Assembly: GCA_900542175.1 (NCBI GenBank)
Contig: UQNC01000024.1
Coordinates: 1-30,659, forward strand
Origin: an uncultured Collinsella sp.
Lineage (GTDB): Bacteria; Actinomycetota; Coriobacteriia; Coriobacteriales; Coriobacteriaceae
Direction of reading: 5' to 3'
DNA: 30,659 bases
Shown here: in pieces, positions 9,337 through 17,080 of the stretch
How positions within the stretch are numbered: the first letter of the stretch is position 1
How the letters are laid out: each line of letters opens with the position of its first letter
Notes under the pieces: model-generated
Databases searched by the model: none
Seen by the model: only the letters and a program-made list of their open reading frames with translations
Told to the model about the DNA's origin: nothing
Program-made: the position numbers and the translations under genes

Positions 9337-9360
9337 TTAAGGGGCCTTCGGGCCCCTTAA
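9337..9360 (+). terminator. Rho-independent terminator after cinA
   Basis: A perfect 10-bp stem (TTAAGGGGCC / GGCCCCTTAA) has a TTCG tetraloop and lies eight bases after the cinA stop. The flanking T and A residues are part of the stem, so it can work in either direction. It closes the upstream transcription unit before recA. Confidence 0.85.
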
Positions 9361-9457
9361 TTGTGGAGATAGGGACCTCTGACGAATTTAGCGTTTGCGC
9401 TGGTCATAGGTGTATTTTTGCCTTTCTTGTTCTTATTTGCCCCTTTGTGGTCAAGCA

Positions 9458-9501
9458 TTTGGTCAGTGTTTGGTCGGCGTTTGGTTGGGTTTTGGAAAGA
9501 C
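9458..9501 (+). repeat. Four tandem 11-bp repeats upstream of the recA promoter
   Basis: Units at 9458-9468, 9469-9479, 9480-9490 and 9491-9501 each begin TTTGG; the first two read TTTGGTCAGTG and TTTGGTCGGCG, and the later ones are degenerate. The 11-bp period places them on nearly the same helix face, ending about 26 bases before the recA -35 box. They could bind a protein or bend DNA; no function is known to me. Confidence 0.5.
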
Positions 9502-9527
9502 TGCCTGCATATGATTGGCCTGAACGG

Positions 9528-9556
9528 TTGACCACGAACAGCCGTTCGTTTATTAT
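9528..9556 (+). promoter_or_regulatory. recA promoter with LexA box in the spacer
   Basis: -35 TTGACC (9528-9533), 17-bp spacer, -10 TATTAT (9551-9556). The spacer contains the perfect palindrome CGAACAGCCGTTCG (9535-9548), which fits the Bacillus/actinobacterial SOS consensus CGAAC-N4-GTTCG. LexA bound there would exclude RNA polymerase. The same architecture occurs at the lexA/LysM promoter region. Confidence 0.88.
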
Positions 9557-9586
9557 CGATGCAGGTTGTTAAGAGGAGGGCTATTC

Positions 9587-10735
9587 ATGGCCAAGAATTC
9601 AGGTCCCGTACGTACCGTTCATGCTCGCACGACGGGTAAAGAGCGCGATGAGATGATCGCCACCACCAAGGCCGAGATCGAGAAGAAGTTCGGTCAAGGC
9701 TCCATCATGAGGTATGGTGACGGCGGCCCCGAGCTTGAGGTTGAGGCCATCCCCACGGGCGCTCTGGCACTCGATGCCGCTCTGGGTATCGGCGGTGTGC
9801 CGCGCGGCCGTATCGTCGAGATTTACGGTCCCGAGTCCTCCGGTAAGACGACGCTTTCGCTCGAGATCCTGGCCGAAGCCCAGGCAATGGGTGGCGTGGT
9901 GGCATTTATCGATGCCGAGCACGCGCTCGATCCCACGTATGCCGCGCGCATTGGCGTGGATATCGACGAGGTACTGATTTCCCAGCCTGATACGGGTGAG
10001 CAGGCGCTCGAGATTGTTGACATGCTCGTGCGTTCCGGCGCCATCGATGCCATCGTCGTCGACTCCGTCGCCGCGCTGACCCCGCGTGCCGAGATCGAGG
10101 GAGAGATCGGCGATACCACGGTCGGATTGCAAGCTCGTCTGATGAGTCAGGCGCTCCGCAAGCTCGCCGGCTCGCTGTCCAAGTCCAACACGACATGCAT
10201 CTTCATTAACCAGCTGCGAGAGAAGATTGGCGTCATGTTCGGCAACCCCGAGACCACGACGGGCGGCCGCGCCCTTAAGTTCTTCTCTTCGGTGCGTATC
10301 GACATTCGCCGCATCGACAGCATTAAGCTTAAGGATGAAGTTATCGGTAACCGCGTGCGCGCCAAGGTCGTTAAGAACAAGGTGGCAGCTCCGTTCCGTT
10401 CTGCTGAGTTCGACATCATGTACGGTACGGGCATCTCTAAGGAGGGCTCGATTCTGGACATGGCTGTCGAGTGCGGCATTTGCAAGAAGATGGGCTCCTG
10501 GTTTGCCTATGGCGAGGACAAGCTCGGCAACGGTCGCGAGGCCGCCAAGGCGTTCCTGCGCGAACACCCTGATTGCGCCGACGAGATTGAGCATAAGGTC
10601 CGCCTTGCCTGCGGGCTTGAGTTTGACGACGATGCTCCATCCGAGGTCGAGCTGACCGATCAGCCTGCGCCTGAGGAGTTTGACGAGCTTTACGCCATCG
10701 ATGGTTCCGCCATGCTCGATGATGACGACGAGTAG
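9587..10735 (+). CDS. recA: Recombinase RecA
   Basis: 382-residue ATP-dependent strand-exchange protein and LexA coprotease. Walker A GPESSGKT is at residues 81-88; VAFIDAEHALDP, IVVDSVAALTPRAEIEG and the L2-region NQLREKIGVMFGNPETTTGG are intact. The start is ATG 9587 with AGAGGAGGG six bases upstream; an upstream in-frame start at 9566 would overlap the ribosome-binding site and is rejected. The C-terminus is acidic as usual. Transcription is from its own SOS promoter. recX follows after 11 bases. Confidence 0.98.
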   Translation: MAKNSGPVRTVHARTTGKERDEMIATTKAEIEKKFGQGSIMRYGDGGPELEVEAIPTGALALDAALGIGGVPRGRIVEIYGPESSGKTTLSLEILAEAQAMGGVVAFIDAEHALDPTYAARIGVDIDEVLISQPDTGEQALEIVDMLVRSGAIDAIVVDSVAALTPRAEIEGEIGDTTVGLQARLMSQALRKLAGSLSKSNTTCIFINQLREKIGVMFGNPETTTGGRALKFFSSVRIDIRRIDSIKLKDEVIGNRVRAKVVKNKVAAPFRSAEFDIMYGTGISKEGSILDMAVECGICKKMGSWFAYGEDKLGNGREAAKAFLREHPDCADEIEHKVRLACGLEFDDDAPSEVELTDQPAPEEFDELYAIDGSAMLDDDDE

Positions 10736-10746
10736 CGGTTACGCTC

Positions 10747-11439
10747 ATGTCGTATACGGTGACCGAGGCCACGGTCGTCTTTCCCGATAAGAAGGCGGCC
10801 TCCTCGTTCTCGAGCGGGTATGCGTCCAAAAAGCCTTGCGCACATATCGATTGTGAGCTTGAGGGCGGTTTTGAGCGGTCCATTTGGATTCCCGTGCGGG
10901 TCGCGCGCCTGTATGTCAAAAATCGCCCCGATCTTCCCTGTGATTGGGATAACTTTCGTGAAGCGGTGCAGCTCATCGAGCGTAAATGTGCACTTACCAT
11001 GGTGACCGAGATGCTATCGCGACGCGACCATGCGACGGGTGAGGTCTGTGACAAGTTGGCACGCTACGGCTTTCGCCAGCCCGCGATCGATTTCGCCGTC
11101 GAGCGCGCCACCGAGTATCGCTTTTTAGACGAGAACCGCTTTTGCTCGTACTTTATCGAGGAACGCAAGCGGCGCGGTTGGGGACAGCGTAAAATCGAGA
11201 CCGAGCTCAAGCGCCGTCATGTCGTGCTCGATGACATTCCCGGTTATCCGGAGGATTATTTTGCCGTCGAAGACGATTTGGCGCGTGCGTCAGCCCTGCT
11301 CGCCAAGCGGCGTGTTCCAGAGACGCGCGGATTCGAAAAACTGGTTCGGTTTTTGATGGGCAAGGGCTTCTCGTATCACATCGCCGCCGATGCCGTTAAG
11401 GCACGTCTCGATGCCGAACGTGAGGAATGTGCGGTTTAG
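10747..11439 (+). CDS. recX: RecA regulatory protein RecX
   Basis: 230 residues. The C-terminal two thirds show the repeated three-helix RecX units (EMLSRRDHATGEVCDKLARYGF, RFCSYFIEERKRRGWGQRKIE, LVRFLMGKGFSYHIAADAV). RecX proteins modulate RecA filaments, usually as inhibitors. The N-terminal 75 or so residues are divergent, as in other actinobacterial members. It lies 11 bases after recA and probably shares the SOS promoter. Confidence 0.88.
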   Translation: MSYTVTEATVVFPDKKAASSFSSGYASKKPCAHIDCELEGGFERSIWIPVRVARLYVKNRPDLPCDWDNFREAVQLIERKCALTMVTEMLSRRDHATGEVCDKLARYGFRQPAIDFAVERATEYRFLDENRFCSYFIEERKRRGWGQRKIETELKRRHVVLDDIPGYPEDYFAVEDDLARASALLAKRRVPETRGFEKLVRFLMGKGFSYHIAADAVKARLDAEREECAV

Positions 11440-11501
11440 GCGTATGCGTTTTGTGGCCCTGCCGTTCACCGCGTTTTAGCCGCCGTGCTGGGGCCATTTA
11501 T

Positions 11502-11530
11502 TTGACAGTTGTTGTGGTTCAACGTACGAT
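11502..11530 (+). promoter_or_regulatory. Promoter of rny
   Basis: -35 TTGACA (11502-11507), 17-bp spacer, -10 TACGAT (11525-11530), close to consensus. It lies about 165 bases before the rny start, leaving a leader with a small CTCATC/GATGAG hairpin at about 11559-11573 followed by TTTGTTT. It contains no SOS box. Confidence 0.7.
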
Positions 11531-11696
11531 AAACACTGTCATTTGCTTTGTGATATGTGCTCATCTGTGATGAGTTTGTTTATATGTTTATCTGTATCCG
11601 ACCCGCATAAGCTGCGCCCATATTACTCAAATGTCGCGAGTCGTTCGTAAGGACGGTTCGCTTTGTTGTGTAACGAATCCATAAAAAGGAGTGAGC

Positions 11697-13247
11697 ATGC
11701 CTATCATCGCAGCGCTCGTTGGCATCGTTTTGGGTGCCATCGCCGCCATTGCCTACATGCGCACCGCCAAGCAGGGTGGTCTTCACGAGGCCGACGAAAA
11801 AATCCAGTCGGCACACGCACAGGCTGAGTCCCTGATCGGTGATGCCAAGCGTCAGGCCGAGACCCTCAAAAAAGAGGCTCTGCTCGAGGCTAAAGAGGAG
11901 ATCATCAAGAACAAGCAGGCCGCCGAGGCCGAGGACAAGCAGCGTAAGAACGAGATTCGTACGCTCGAGAACCGCGTGATGCAGCGCGAGGAATCCCTCG
12001 ATCGCCGCAACGACGCTCTCGACAAGCGCGAGCATCAGCTGTCCAGCCAGGCCGGTCAGGTCGAGAAGCGCTCCCGTGAGCTCGAGGAGCTCTGCGCAAA
12101 GCAGACCTCCGAGCTCGAGCGTATCGCCGACCTTACCCGCGAGGACGCCCACAAGGAGCTCCTCGATAAGGTTCGCGGCGAGGTCACCCACGAGGCCGCC
12201 ACGATCATTCGCGAGTCCGAGCAGCAGGTTCGCGCCGAGTGCCACAAGACCGCCCAGGAGATTCTGTCTCTGGCGATTCAGCGCTGCGCTGCCGATCACA
12301 CTGCCGAGGTCACCGTTACCTCCGTGCACATTCCCTCTGATGACCTCAAGGGCCGTATCATCGGTCGCGAGGGTCGCAACATCCGGACCTTCGAGCAGGT
12401 TTCCGGCGTCAACCTCGTGATCGACGACACGCCCGAGACCGTCGTTCTTTCGAGCTTCGACCCGGTCCGTCGTGAGACCGCCCGTGTCGCCCTCGAGAAC
12501 CTCATCGCCGACGGCCGCATTCACCCTGCCCGTATCGAGGAGATGTATCACAAGGCCGCCGACCTGGTTCAGCAGCGCGTGCGCGAGGCTGGCGAGCAGG
12601 CTGCCTTCGATACCGGCATCCACGATCTGCACCCCGAGATCGTCAAGACCCTTGGTGCCCTGCGCTACCGTACCTCGTTTGGTCAGAACGTGCTTCAGCA
12701 TTCCCTCGAGGTCTCTGATCTGTGCGGCGTGATGGCTTCCGAGCTTGGCCTGGACGTTGTGACCGCCAAGCGCGCCGGCCTGCTGCACGACCTGGGCAAG
12801 GCAATCGACCACGACGTCGAGGGCCCGCATGCCGTCATCGGCGCCGAGCTTGCCCGCCGTTATGGCGAGAAGCCCGTTATCGTCCACGCTATCGAGGCTC
12901 ACCATGCCGATGTCGACCCCAATACGGTGCTCGATGTCCTGGTACAGGCCGCCGATGCTGTCTCTGCCTCTCGCCCCGGTGCCCGTCGCGAGTCTGCCGA
13001 GAACTACATCAAGCGTCTTGAGAAGCTCGAGGAGATCGCCAACTCTCATGACGGCGTCGAACGTACCTATGCCATGCAGGCCGGTCGCGAGGTCCACGTC
13101 ATGGTCCAGCCGGACAAGATTTCCGATGCCCAGTCCACGGTCCTGGCTCACGATATCGCCCATCAGATCGAGGAAGAGATGGAGTATCCCGGTCAGGTGC
13201 GCGTCGTCGTGATTCGCGAGAGCCGCGCTGTCGATATCGCTAAATAA
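11697..13247 (+). CDS. rny: Ribonuclease Y
   Basis: 516-residue membrane-anchored endoribonuclease that starts mRNA decay in bacteria without RNase E. The order is: N-terminal membrane helix (about 2-20), a long charged coiled coil (about 25-200), a KH RNA-binding domain (about 205-270, GRIIGREGRNIRTFEQVSG), and an HD hydrolase domain with the metal-binding His364-Asp365 pair in LLHDLGKA. ATG at 11697 is preferred to GTG at 11691 because the AGGAG motif is four bases before it and overlaps the GTG. RNase Y is uncommon in most Actinomycetota but known in Coriobacteriia. The next gene starts two bases after the stop. Confidence 0.95.
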   Translation: MPIIAALVGIVLGAIAAIAYMRTAKQGGLHEADEKIQSAHAQAESLIGDAKRQAETLKKEALLEAKEEIIKNKQAAEAEDKQRKNEIRTLENRVMQREESLDRRNDALDKREHQLSSQAGQVEKRSRELEELCAKQTSELERIADLTREDAHKELLDKVRGEVTHEAATIIRESEQQVRAECHKTAQEILSLAIQRCAADHTAEVTVTSVHIPSDDLKGRIIGREGRNIRTFEQVSGVNLVIDDTPETVVLSSFDPVRRETARVALENLIADGRIHPARIEEMYHKAADLVQQRVREAGEQAAFDTGIHDLHPEIVKTLGALRYRTSFGQNVLQHSLEVSDLCGVMASELGLDVVTAKRAGLLHDLGKAIDHDVEGPHAVIGAELARRYGEKPVIVHAIEAHHADVDPNTVLDVLVQAADAVSASRPGARRESAENYIKRLEKLEEIANSHDGVERTYAMQAGREVHVMVQPDKISDAQSTVLAHDIAHQIEEEMEYPGQVRVVVIRESRAVDIAK

Positions 13248-13248
13248 C

Positions 13249-14334
13249 ATGAGCGACGCGAACGAGCTCATCTCATTTATCGCGTCGATGTCGGGGGAGG
13301 GCAACCTTCGCGTCGAGGAGAACCTTGGCGAGGGGTATGTCCGCCTCCGCGTTTCGGAGGCCGAGCGGCGCCAGGCAAAGCACGACATTCAGCATGTCGA
13401 GGATATCGTCATCGAAATGCTCCGTAATGCTCGCGATGCCGGCGCCGACAAGGTCTATCTCGCCACGACCAAGGAAGACGGCGTCCGCACGCTTGTCTTT
13501 CTGGATAACGGTTCGGGCGTTCCGCAGGATATGCAAGAGCGAATCTTTGATGCCCGCGTTACCTCCAAGCTCGAGAGCATGAAGATGGACCGTTGGGGCG
13601 TTCACGGTCGTGGCATGGCATTGTTTTCGATCAAGCAGAACACCGATGAGGCCCGTGTGGTCACGTCCGGCGTCGATCTTGGTTCAGCCTTTAAGGTGAG
13701 CGTCGCGGCCGACCGCCTCAGTGAGCGTGCCGATCAGTCCAGCTGGCCCCAGGCCGTCAAGGATGAGGACGGACGTTATGTCTGTGCTCGCGGTCCGCAT
13801 AATATTATTCGCGCTGCTTGTGAGTTTGCGCTCGAGGAGTTGCGTGGTTGCGATGTCTATCTTGGTTCTCCGTCCGAGATTGCCGCGACCCTTTATGCTC
13901 AGGCGTCAAGCCGGCTTGATACGTCTCGTCTCCTGTTCATTGATGACGAGAGCGAGCTTCCGGTTGTCGATCGTTTAGGCCTTGCTTCTGATGCCGAGGA
14001 CTTTATCCGTATCTGTTCGGGTTTGGGTCTTGAGATGTCCGAGCGCACGGCCCATCGCATTTTGGCAGGGCAGATTAAGCCTGTTCGCGGTGTGACCGCG
14101 CGTCTGCTGCGCGAGCGCGACTCGTCCTCGCATGCGCCGGCTCCTGTCGATCTCGCGAAGGATCGTCGCGGGCTACGTATTGCTAAGGATGACATGGCAC
14201 AGTTTTCGCGTGCTGTGGAGCGCGATTTTAATGACCTTGCTGCCCGGTACTATCTCAACCTTTGCGGCGACCCAAAGATTCGCGTTTCGCGTGATCGAAT
14301 CACCGTGACCTTTGATCTTGCCAAAGAGGAATAG
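13249..14334 (+). CDS. Stand-alone GHKL-type ATPase of unknown role
   Basis: 361 residues. It has the Bergerat ATP-binding fold motifs: N box with Glu56 and Asn60 (EMLRNARDAGAD), G1 DNGSGV at 86-91, and G2 WGVHGRGMALF at 116-126. These motifs are shared by Hsp90, gyrase B, MutL and histidine kinases, but there is no transducer, kinase or membrane domain that I can recognise. The remaining 230 residues look globular and charged and match nothing I know. The gene is tightly coupled to rny and sits where Bacillus has ymdB, between rny and spoVS, which suggests a link to RNA decay or developmental control. That role is inference. Confidence 0.75.
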   Translation: MSDANELISFIASMSGEGNLRVEENLGEGYVRLRVSEAERRQAKHDIQHVEDIVIEMLRNARDAGADKVYLATTKEDGVRTLVFLDNGSGVPQDMQERIFDARVTSKLESMKMDRWGVHGRGMALFSIKQNTDEARVVTSGVDLGSAFKVSVAADRLSERADQSSWPQAVKDEDGRYVCARGPHNIIRAACEFALEELRGCDVYLGSPSEIAATLYAQASSRLDTSRLLFIDDESELPVVDRLGLASDAEDFIRICSGLGLEMSERTAHRILAGQIKPVRGVTARLLRERDSSSHAPAPVDLAKDRRGLRIAKDDMAQFSRAVERDFNDLAARYYLNLCGDPKIRVSRDRITVTFDLAKEE

Positions 14335-14340
14335 TGCCTT

Positions 14341-14358
14341 TACCGAGTCCACTCGGTA
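14341..14358 (+). promoter_or_regulatory. Hairpin between the GHKL gene and spoVS
   Basis: TACCGAG / CTCGGTA, a perfect 7-bp stem with a 4-base TCCA loop, starts six bases after the GHKL gene stop. No T-run follows, so it is not a standard terminator. It may be an mRNA-end barrier, a processing site, or an operator for spoVS. Confidence 0.35.
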
Positions 14359-14408
14359 CGATACAGTTATTGCAGTTAAAACGTACTTTTAAATGCAGGA
14401 GTTTCTTC

Positions 14409-14726
14409 ATGGATTGCCTGAAGGTATCAAGCAAATCATCGCCCGCGTCCGTTGCCGGCGCCATCGCCGGCATGGTCAAGGATGGTGTACCCGTCAACAT
14501 CCAGTGTGTCGGCGCCGGTGCCGTCAACCAGGCCATTAAGGCCGTTGCTATCGCGCGCGGTTTTTTGATTCCAACCGGTTTTGATATTTCCTGCGCGCCC
14601 GTGTTCTCCGACATCCTCATTAACGGGGAGTCGCGCACGGCCATCCGCCTTTCTATCTACGTTCACCAGATCAATCGAGCTGCTATGGATAACGTCGTCA
14701 TTGATGATGTTAAGCCTGTGGCATAG
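14409..14726 (+). CDS. spoVS: Stage V sporulation protein S family protein
   Basis: 105 residues; the core MDCLKVSSKSSPASVAGAIA through INRAAMDNVVIDDVKPVA matches the whole SpoVS (Alba-like fold) family, with a slightly longer form than the 86-residue Bacillus protein. The start is ATG 14409 because AGGAG is seven bases upstream; a longer frame from 14334 lacks a ribosome-binding site. SpoVS affects septation and development in Bacillus, and homologues occur widely in non-sporulating bacteria, where the function is unknown. It lies in the conserved rny-x-spoVS-miaB order. Confidence 0.9.
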   Translation: MDCLKVSSKSSPASVAGAIAGMVKDGVPVNIQCVGAGAVNQAIKAVAIARGFLIPTGFDISCAPVFSDILINGESRTAIRLSIYVHQINRAAMDNVVIDDVKPVA

Positions 14727-14765
14727 CTTCTGCTTGCTTTGTTTCGCTCCCCATCGTTAGGACTT

Positions 14766-16142
14766 ATGCACATGGACCAGCGTTCCGTACGCGATATTCT
14801 TGCCGGTAAAACCTACTTTATCCGCACCTTTGGCTGCCAGATGAATCAGCACGATTCCGAGCGCGTGAGCGGTCTGCTTGATTCGTATGGCTGCCTCATG
14901 GCGCTCGATCCCGCGCATGCCGATATCGTTGTCTTCATGACGTGCTGCGTGCGCGAGGCCGCCGATACTCGCCTGTACGGTCAGTGCAATTCCTGCAAAA
15001 GCCTGCCGCCTTCGCCTTCTGGCAAGCGCGTGGTTGCCGTTGGTGGCTGCATCGCGCAGCGCGATGGCGAGGGCCTGCTCACCAACGTCGATAACGTCAA
15101 TGTCATCTTTGGCACGCATTCCATCGCGCATGTGGCCGAGCTCATTGCCGAGGCGTTCCTTGATGGCAAGCGTCATATCCGCACCAATGAGCATGAGGAT
15201 ACGGACGCCATGAGCATGCCGTGGCATCGCGAGACTCAGTATCACGCTTGGGTGCCCATCATGACGGGCTGCAATAATTTTTGCACCTATTGCATCGTGC
15301 CGTACGTGCGCGGTCGCGAAAAGAGCCGCCCCTTCGAGGAGATTGTCGACGAGGTGACCGGTTTGGTGCGCCAGGGCGTGCGTGAGATTACGCTGTTGGG
15401 CCAAAACGTTAATTCATATGGTCGCGATCTGTTTGGCAAGCCGCGTTTTGCCGATCTGCTGCGTGCCGTGGGCGATACGGGCGTGGAGCGTATCTTCTTT
15501 ACGTCTTCGCATCCCAAGGATCTGCTGCCCGAGACCATCGACGCTATGGCCGAGACATCTGCCGTTATGCCGCAACTGCACCTGGCCGTCCAGTCAGGTT
15601 CGACGCGGATCCTCAAAGAGATGAATCGTCGTTATACACGCGAGGACTATCTGGGCCTGGTCGATCGCATTCGCAACCGCATGCCCGATATCGCGCTCTC
15701 GACCGACATTATCGTTGGCTTCCCGGGCGAGACTGAAGAAGACTTTGAGCAGACGCTCTCACTTGCCGAGACGGTCCGCTATGCTCAGGCCTATACCTTC
15801 ATCTATTCCAAGCGCGCCGGTACTCCGGCCGCCGAAATTGACGATCCTACGCCGCATGAGGTTATTCTTGAGCGTTTCAACCGCCTGGTTAAGGTTATCG
15901 AGACCACGGCACACGAGTATAACCAGGGCGAGCTTCATACTGTGGTTCCGGCGCTCATTGAGGGAACGAGTAAAAAGAACGACGCGGTCCTGCTGGGCAA
16001 GAGTCCCAAGAATCAGACCGTGCATGCTCCTATCCCCGAGGGTTACAGCATCGATCAGCTTGTTGGCAAGATCGTTGATGTTGACGTTGACGTTGCCAAG
16101 ACCTGGTATTTGTCCGGCTCCGTTGTGGGCGAGCCGCGCTAA
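14766..16142 (+). CDS. miaB: tRNA-2-methylthio-N6-dimethylallyladenosine synthase MiaB
   Basis: 458-residue radical-SAM methylthiotransferase that adds the 2-methylthio group to i6A37 of tRNAs reading UNN codons. The N-terminal TFGCQMNQHDSERVSGLL is diagnostic of MiaB. The radical-SAM triplet CNNFCTYC has Cys169, Cys173 and Cys176. A C-terminal TRAM domain is present. ATG 14766 is given as the start; ATG 14772 has better spacing (nine bases) from the AGGA at 14759-14762 and may be the real one. Its stop overlaps the miaA start by one base (TAATG), so the two steps of ms2i6A synthesis are translationally coupled. Confidence 0.95.
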   Translation: MHMDQRSVRDILAGKTYFIRTFGCQMNQHDSERVSGLLDSYGCLMALDPAHADIVVFMTCCVREAADTRLYGQCNSCKSLPPSPSGKRVVAVGGCIAQRDGEGLLTNVDNVNVIFGTHSIAHVAELIAEAFLDGKRHIRTNEHEDTDAMSMPWHRETQYHAWVPIMTGCNNFCTYCIVPYVRGREKSRPFEEIVDEVTGLVRQGVREITLLGQNVNSYGRDLFGKPRFADLLRAVGDTGVERIFFTSSHPKDLLPETIDAMAETSAVMPQLHLAVQSGSTRILKEMNRRYTREDYLGLVDRIRNRMPDIALSTDIIVGFPGETEEDFEQTLSLAETVRYAQAYTFIYSKRAGTPAAEIDDPTPHEVILERFNRLVKVIETTAHEYNQGELHTVVPALIEGTSKKNDAVLLGKSPKNQTVHAPIPEGYSIDQLVGKIVDVDVDVAKTWYLSGSVVGEPR

Positions 16143-17080
16143 TGGCTTCTCCTGGGGCAGGTCTTTCCGCCGTTGCGATCGTCGGTCCGACGGCGGTTGG
16201 TAAGAGTGATGTTGCCGACCGTTTGGCAGCTCGTCTTTCGTCCGAAGTGCTGTCGTGCGATGCGATGCAAATCTATCGCGGCATGGACATCGGTACCGCA
16301 AAGATGGCGCCCGATGAGTGCACGGTGCCGCTGCGTCTCGTCGACATTGTAGAGCCGGGTGTGGCATATTCTGCTGCGCTTTATCAGGCTGACGCTCGCG
16401 CGCATGTTGAACGTCTCCTTGGTTCGGGTTGCCTGCCGGTTTTTTGCGGAGGTACGGGGCTGTATCTCAAGGCTGCCCTCGATGAGATGGACTTTCCCTC
16501 GGGTGAACTTGAGGACAATCGCCGTGCGGGCTATCAGGAGCTTTTCGAGCGTATTGGCGAGGAAGAGCTGCATGCCCTGCTTGCCGAGCGCGATCCAGAA
16601 TCGGCTGCTGTTATTCATCCCCATAACGTGCGGCGTGTGATTCGCGCGCTTGAGATGCATGATGATGGCGTCTCCTATGCGCAGCAAAAGTCGCAGTTTA
16701 GTGTTCCGCACGAGCATTATCATGCCCTATGGTTTGGTCTGACGCGTAATCGCGAGGTGCTCTACGAGCGCATTAACCTGCGCGTCGATCTGATGTTTGA
16801 GCAGGGTCTTGTCGATGAGGTCCGCGGTCTTATGGGCCAGGGGCTGGGTGATGCCCTGACGTCGATGCAGGCAATTGGCTATAAAGAGATCATCGATGCT
16901 TTCAATGGCGTGATGAGCATGGATGAGGCTCGCGAACTCATTAAGATGCGTTCGCGTCGTTATGCCAAGCGTCAGCTTTCGTGGTTTAAGCGTGATGACC
17001 GTATCGCGTGGTTTGATATGGATGAATGTACGATCGATGAGGTCGTTGAGGATATCCTGCATCGTATTGAGGCTGCCTAA
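16142..17080 (+). CDS. miaA: tRNA dimethylallyltransferase MiaA
   Basis: 312 residues. MiaA transfers dimethylallyl from DMAPP to A37 of tRNA, making the substrate of MiaB. The P-loop-like GPTAVGKSDVA lies near residues 13-23, followed by SCDAMQIYRGMDIGTAKM and the catalytic-channel motif FCGGTGLYLKA. Length is normal. Both ends overlap neighbours by one base (miaB and hflX), so miaB-miaA-hflX forms one tightly coupled unit. Confidence 0.96.
   Translation: MASPGAGLSAVAIVGPTAVGKSDVADRLAARLSSEVLSCDAMQIYRGMDIGTAKMAPDECTVPLRLVDIVEPGVAYSAALYQADARAHVERLLGSGCLPVFCGGTGLYLKAALDEMDFPSGELEDNRRAGYQELFERIGEEELHALLAERDPESAAVIHPHNVRRVIRALEMHDDGVSYAQQKSQFSVPHEHYHALWFGLTRNREVLYERINLRVDLMFEQGLVDEVRGLMGQGLGDALTSMQAIGYKEIIDAFNGVMSMDEARELIKMRSRRYAKRQLSWFKRDDRIAWFDMDECTIDEVVEDILHRIEAA

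Noticed and set aside
9363..9572. 69-codon frame upstream of recA
   Set aside because: It overlaps the terminator edge, the 11-bp repeats and the recA promoter; no ribosome-binding site.
11454..11496. TGGCCC/GGGCCA pair after recX as a terminator
   Set aside because: Only 6 bp with a 31-base loop and no clear inner stem; it lies against the rny promoter, so support is too weak.
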